Assembly: GCA_025450495.1 (NCBI GenBank)
Contig: JANWHI010000157.1
Location: 1 to 7,831, forward strand
Direction of reading: 5' to 3'
DNA from: Candidatus Dormiibacter sp.
GTDB lineage: Bacteria > Chloroflexota > Dormibacteria > UBA8260
DNA: 7,831 bases
Part shown: positions 5,718 to 7,831 of the stretch, piece after piece
Layout: the number at the start of each line of letters is the position of its first letter
Numbering within the stretch: position 1 is the first letter of the stretch
The notes under the pieces: generated by a model
Database searches by the model: none
Told to the model about the DNA's origin: nothing
What the model saw: the letters and a program-made list of their open reading frames with translations, nothing else
Position numbers and translations under genes: made by a program

Positions 5718-6881
5718 CTAATGACCGTCAGGAAGGACGGTGTCGTACATCTCGATCAGCGAGCCCGAGCCTCCGCAATCTGACGATGTGCTCGAATCGC
5801 AACTGCCCACCGTCCAGCAGTCATCCTCGTCCGAACATGAAACGCTTGTGACCAGCGCCGTCGCGTTGTGAGCCGGCGGGTTGATGATCCTCCAGGCGGA
5901 GCCATCGTAGAGCTGCACGAGCGGCCGTTCGGCCCCGGCGACCGACCGAACCTCGCCGGCCGCCCAGCATGCCTGGGCGCGCGCACAGCTGACGCCCGTC
6001 AGCCAACCAGTGCTGCTGAACAGCGGGCGGGGGGTGGTGACGACGCTCCAGCCGGAACCGTCATTGCCCTCGATCAGCGGCCAACGGACGCCGCGGGTGG
6101 TGATGCTTCCGACCGCCCAGCATTCCGGCACGGCGCTGCAACTCACGCCACTCAGCGTCGCCGACTCACCCCCGACCACAGCGGCGACGACGGTCATCCA
6201 TCTGGCGCCGTCGAGGCGCGCAGCCAGCGGGTGCTCCGCTTCGACCCCGACCGTCCAGCAGCTGCCGTCCCGCTGGCAGGTCACGGCGTTCAGAGACGCA
6301 TCCCCGGCCGCTGGTGTGGAGGGCGGCTGCGCCAAGGTCCAACGGTTGCCGTCGAAGTGCTCGACGAGCGGTCGCATTGGTGAAGCGGCGAACGAGCCCA
6401 CTGCCCAGCAGTCGGTCGACCCGGCGCAGGCGACGCCGCGAAGCCCGGCGACGTTGCTGCCAGCGACCGGTGCAGCCCTGACTATCGACCACGATCCACC
6501 TGCGTGGTGCTCGATCAATGGAACGGTGCCGCCCGGGCTTGAGTCGGTCCCGACGGCCCAACATTCGCCACTGCTCTGGCAGGACACACCGAGGAGGGCG
6601 TACCCATGCCCCGCCGGCGGAGCGGCCGTCGTTGCCATCGCCCAACCGCCCCCGGTGTACTCCTCGATCACGGCCCGGGCACGGGTCGGCGAGTCGCCGT
6701 TGCTGCCAACCGCCCAGCACGTGGTGGCGTTCACGCAGTCGACGCCTTGGAGCGGGCCACCGGGCGCCGGGGCCGCCACCACCGATCCGGGCGCGCGGCG
6801 GACGGGCGCACCCGCCTGCCCACAAGCGCTGAGCAGGGCAGCGACCGATGTCGCGATCACGATTGCGCGTCCTGCACCCAT
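5718..6881 (-). CDS. Secreted lipoprotein with seven CWAVG-type beta-propeller repeats
   Basis: A 387-residue exported protein of unknown function. Residues 1-19 form a lipoprotein signal peptide with one Arg and a lipobox LLSA before Cys20, so it should be lipid-anchored on the outer face of the membrane. From about residue 44 come seven repeats of roughly 50 residues, each with a Gly/Ala/Ser-V-x-C, five residues, then CW(A/T)(V/A)G, then usually a PLIEHxDG-like strand and a Trp strand (W80, W131, W181, W228, W278, W330). This is the pattern of repeat proteins common in Actinobacteria and related phyla and is best explained as a seven-bladed beta-propeller with one disulfide per blade. Propellers of this kind usually bind ligands or proteins; no catalytic motif is visible. 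ATG 6881 is chosen because it gives a good signal peptide; the frame can extend to a TTG at 6941. An AGGAGG lies 26 nt upstream, too far to be a normal ribosome site for this ATG. Confidence 0.85.
   Translation of the reverse strand: MGAGRAIVIATSVAALLSACGQAGAPVRRAPGSVVAAPAPGGPLQGVDCVNATTCWAVGSNGDSPTRARAVIEEYTGGGWAMATTAAPPAGHGYALLGVSCQSSGECWAVGTDSSPGGTVPLIEHHAGGSWSIVRAAPVAGSNVAGLRGVACAGSTDCWAVGSFAASPMRPLVEHFDGNRWTLAQPPSTPAAGDASLNAVTCQRDGSCWTVGVEAEHPLAARLDGARWMTVVAAVVGGESATLSGVSCSAVPECWAVGSITTRGVRWPLIEGNDGSGWSVVTTPRPLFSSTGWLTGVSCARAQACWAAGEVRSVAGAERPLVQLYDGSAWRIINPPAHNATALVTSVSCSDEDDCWTVGSCDSSTSSDCGGSGSLIEMYDTVLPDGH
5742..6752 (-). repeat. Seven tandem protein-level repeats of about 50 codons
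   Basis: The repeat cysteine pairs lie at residues 49/55, 101/107, 152/158, 202/208, 248/254, 299/305 and 349/355 of the lipoprotein, giving a period of 46 to 52 residues. Spacing within each pair is constant. The repeats have diverged outside the Cys/Trp core, so they are old rather than recently amplified. Repeat four is the least like the others, and repeat seven carries an extra cysteine pair (361/369) and ends before its Trp strand. Confidence 0.85.
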
Positions 6882-7047
6882 GAGCGTTGACTCTGGAGCA
6901 GCGCCCCCCTCCTGGGCTCTCAATCGCCAGAGCCTCAACAATCACACCAATCGGGTCAGCTGCGGACCTCGCGGGTTTCGGCGTGATCGGGTCCCGGGAA
7001 ATTGGTGGTGAGTAGCGGCACGGTGGAGGCGTACTCGCCGTAGTAGG
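6882..7047. other. Spacer between the GT39 fragment and the lipoprotein gene
   Basis: These 166 bp probably hold the lipoprotein promoter. On the minus strand there is a weak TTGGTG / GCGATT pair with a 17-nt spacer, and an AGGAGG at 6908-6913 with no suitable start codon behind it. A perfect 7-bp inverted repeat (CACCAAT at 6945-6951, ATTGGTG at 7001-7007) and an 8-bp direct repeat ATCGGGTC (6950-6957 and 6986-6993) overlap this area and could be a regulator site; I have no further support. Confidence 0.3.
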
Positions 7048-7749
7048 TCAGTGGAACGACTTCAGCTGCGCCCAGAGCTGGGCCAGCGGCAGCCGCGGCC
7101 GCGTGCACAGCGCGATCGGCGACCCGAACTCCTGGTTGTGCCGGCCGTACCGGTTGGTCACGGTCGCCACCTGTGAGCAGCCCTCGAAGAGCGTGCCGAG
7201 GAACGCCGGGGCGAAGCCGACGGCGATCACCGGACCGGTGAGGCTCGCCGGCTTCCAGTAGTAGTAGCTGAGCTCCCCACTGTGCGCCTCGGGCAGCCCG
7301 AGCGACGCCCCGAGGGTGTCGACGGCGCCGGCTTCGCCGTAGTTGTTGGTGAGGATCGTGGTCGCAGCGCGCTGGGTCGGCCCGATTCCGTCGTACACGA
7401 GGGCGACCTGGCCCACCAGGTCGTCCCAGCCGACGGTGTCGGCGAAGTCGGTGCGGATGCTGGCGAGTGAGGAGCGGGCCATCGTCGCCTCCGGCAGGAG
7501 CGGGATGGCGATGGGCAGTAGCACCACCGCCTGCAGGATCAGCGCGGCGGCCGTCGCGCGCGGCAGCCAGCGGCGGCGCTCCGCCGTCCATTGCTCGATG
7601 GCGCATGCCCCGGCGGCGAGCAGCACCGGGTCGAGCGGCCCGATGTAGTAGCCCTTGCCGACCAGCAGGAAGACGGCGAAGGCCACCGCGGCGGCGATGC
7701 CGATCACCCGGCGCCCGGCGCCGGCGAGCAGCCCCCAGAGCACCGCCAC
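7048..7749 (-). pseudogene. C-terminal part of a glycosyltransferase family 39 (ArnT/PMT-like) membrane protein, 5' truncated
   Basis: The 233 residues match the last half of a dolichyl-phosphate-mannose or lipid-linked sugar glycosyltransferase of the GT39/PMT-2 type. A membrane helix leads into LLVGKGYYIGPLDPVLLAAG (28-47), a second helix lies at about 66-84, and the soluble end contains ILTNNYGEAGAVDTLG (about 131-146), LSYYYWKP and a normal-looking C-terminus. Full-length family members are about 500 residues; the N-terminal catalytic loop with its acidic pair and the first several helices are absent. An in-frame TAG at 7756-7758 lies just before the first recognisable residues, and all three minus frames beyond it lack GT39-like sequence. 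The GTG at 7749 is only the first possible codon, with no convincing ribosome site. The gene is probably a remnant left by an insertion or deletion, or an artefact of a contig join. Confidence 0.72.
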
Positions 7750-7755
7750 CCTCGA

Positions 7756-7830
7756 CTACTTGGACACCTGCCCCACCACAGACTCCTCAGCACCCAGGAA
7801 CCTCAGGCGCCCGACGACAGCCCGCACCAC
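7756..7830 (-). other. Unidentified ORF end next to the GT39 breakpoint
   Basis: Read on the minus strand, the window edge gives 24 open codons (VVRAVVGRLRFLGAE and so on) ending in the TAG at 7756-7758. The composition is unlike the hydrophobic helix that a GT39 protein should have here, so this is likely the C-terminal end of a different gene, possibly a mobile element. It is too short to identify; I do not see a clear inverted repeat at the join. Confidence 0.3.
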
Positions 7831-7831
7831 C

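Noticed and set aside
1..7831. CRISPR arrays, tRNA or rRNA genes, prophage or replication-origin signals
   Set aside because: I saw no regularly spaced short repeats, no cloverleaf-like sequence, no conserved rRNA segments and no origin-type repeats.

Overview
The window is very GC-rich throughout and its gene families point to a soil-type high-GC terrabacterium: Actinomycetota or Candidatus Dormibacterota. The clues are the NuoF-like/ferredoxin/ApbE cluster, a DUF5667 protein coupled to an ECF sigma factor, and a lipoprotein built from Cys-x5-Cys-Trp repeats. The phylum is inferred from gene content only.

The plus-strand half (about 1-3674) is a tightly packed redox operon whose genes overlap or abut. 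In order it holds the C-terminal end of a proline-rich protein, ApbE (FAD:protein FMN transferase), a membrane cytochrome of the ferric reductase-like type with four haem-ligand histidines, a NuoF-like flavin/FeS NADH dehydrogenase, and a small single-cluster ferredoxin. Together they suggest a route from NADH through NuoF-like protein and ferredoxin to a membrane cytochrome b, and then to an extracytoplasmic protein that ApbE loads with covalent FMN. The FMN-carrying protein is not in the window and may lie upstream.

The minus-strand half (about 7758 down to 3678) is read in the opposite direction and meets the redox operon tail to tail. From right to left it holds a glycosyltransferase family 39 gene with its 5' part missing, a seven-repeat beta-propeller lipoprotein, a 297-bp gap with no clear gene, a small two-TM protein, and an ECF sigma factor overlapping a DUF5667 membrane protein (probable regulator) by 4 bp.

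The most interesting points are three. The DUF5667 gene has an in-frame TAG followed by 78 more coding-like codons that run to within 3 bp of the ferredoxin stop. The GT39 gene is cut at about 7750 by an unrelated sequence, suggesting an insertion, deletion or assembly join. The lipoprotein repeats appear circularly permuted so that the N-terminus could supply the last strand of blade seven. Most of the window otherwise looks like known families in a known type of arrangement; I do not see strong evidence for a wholly new system.
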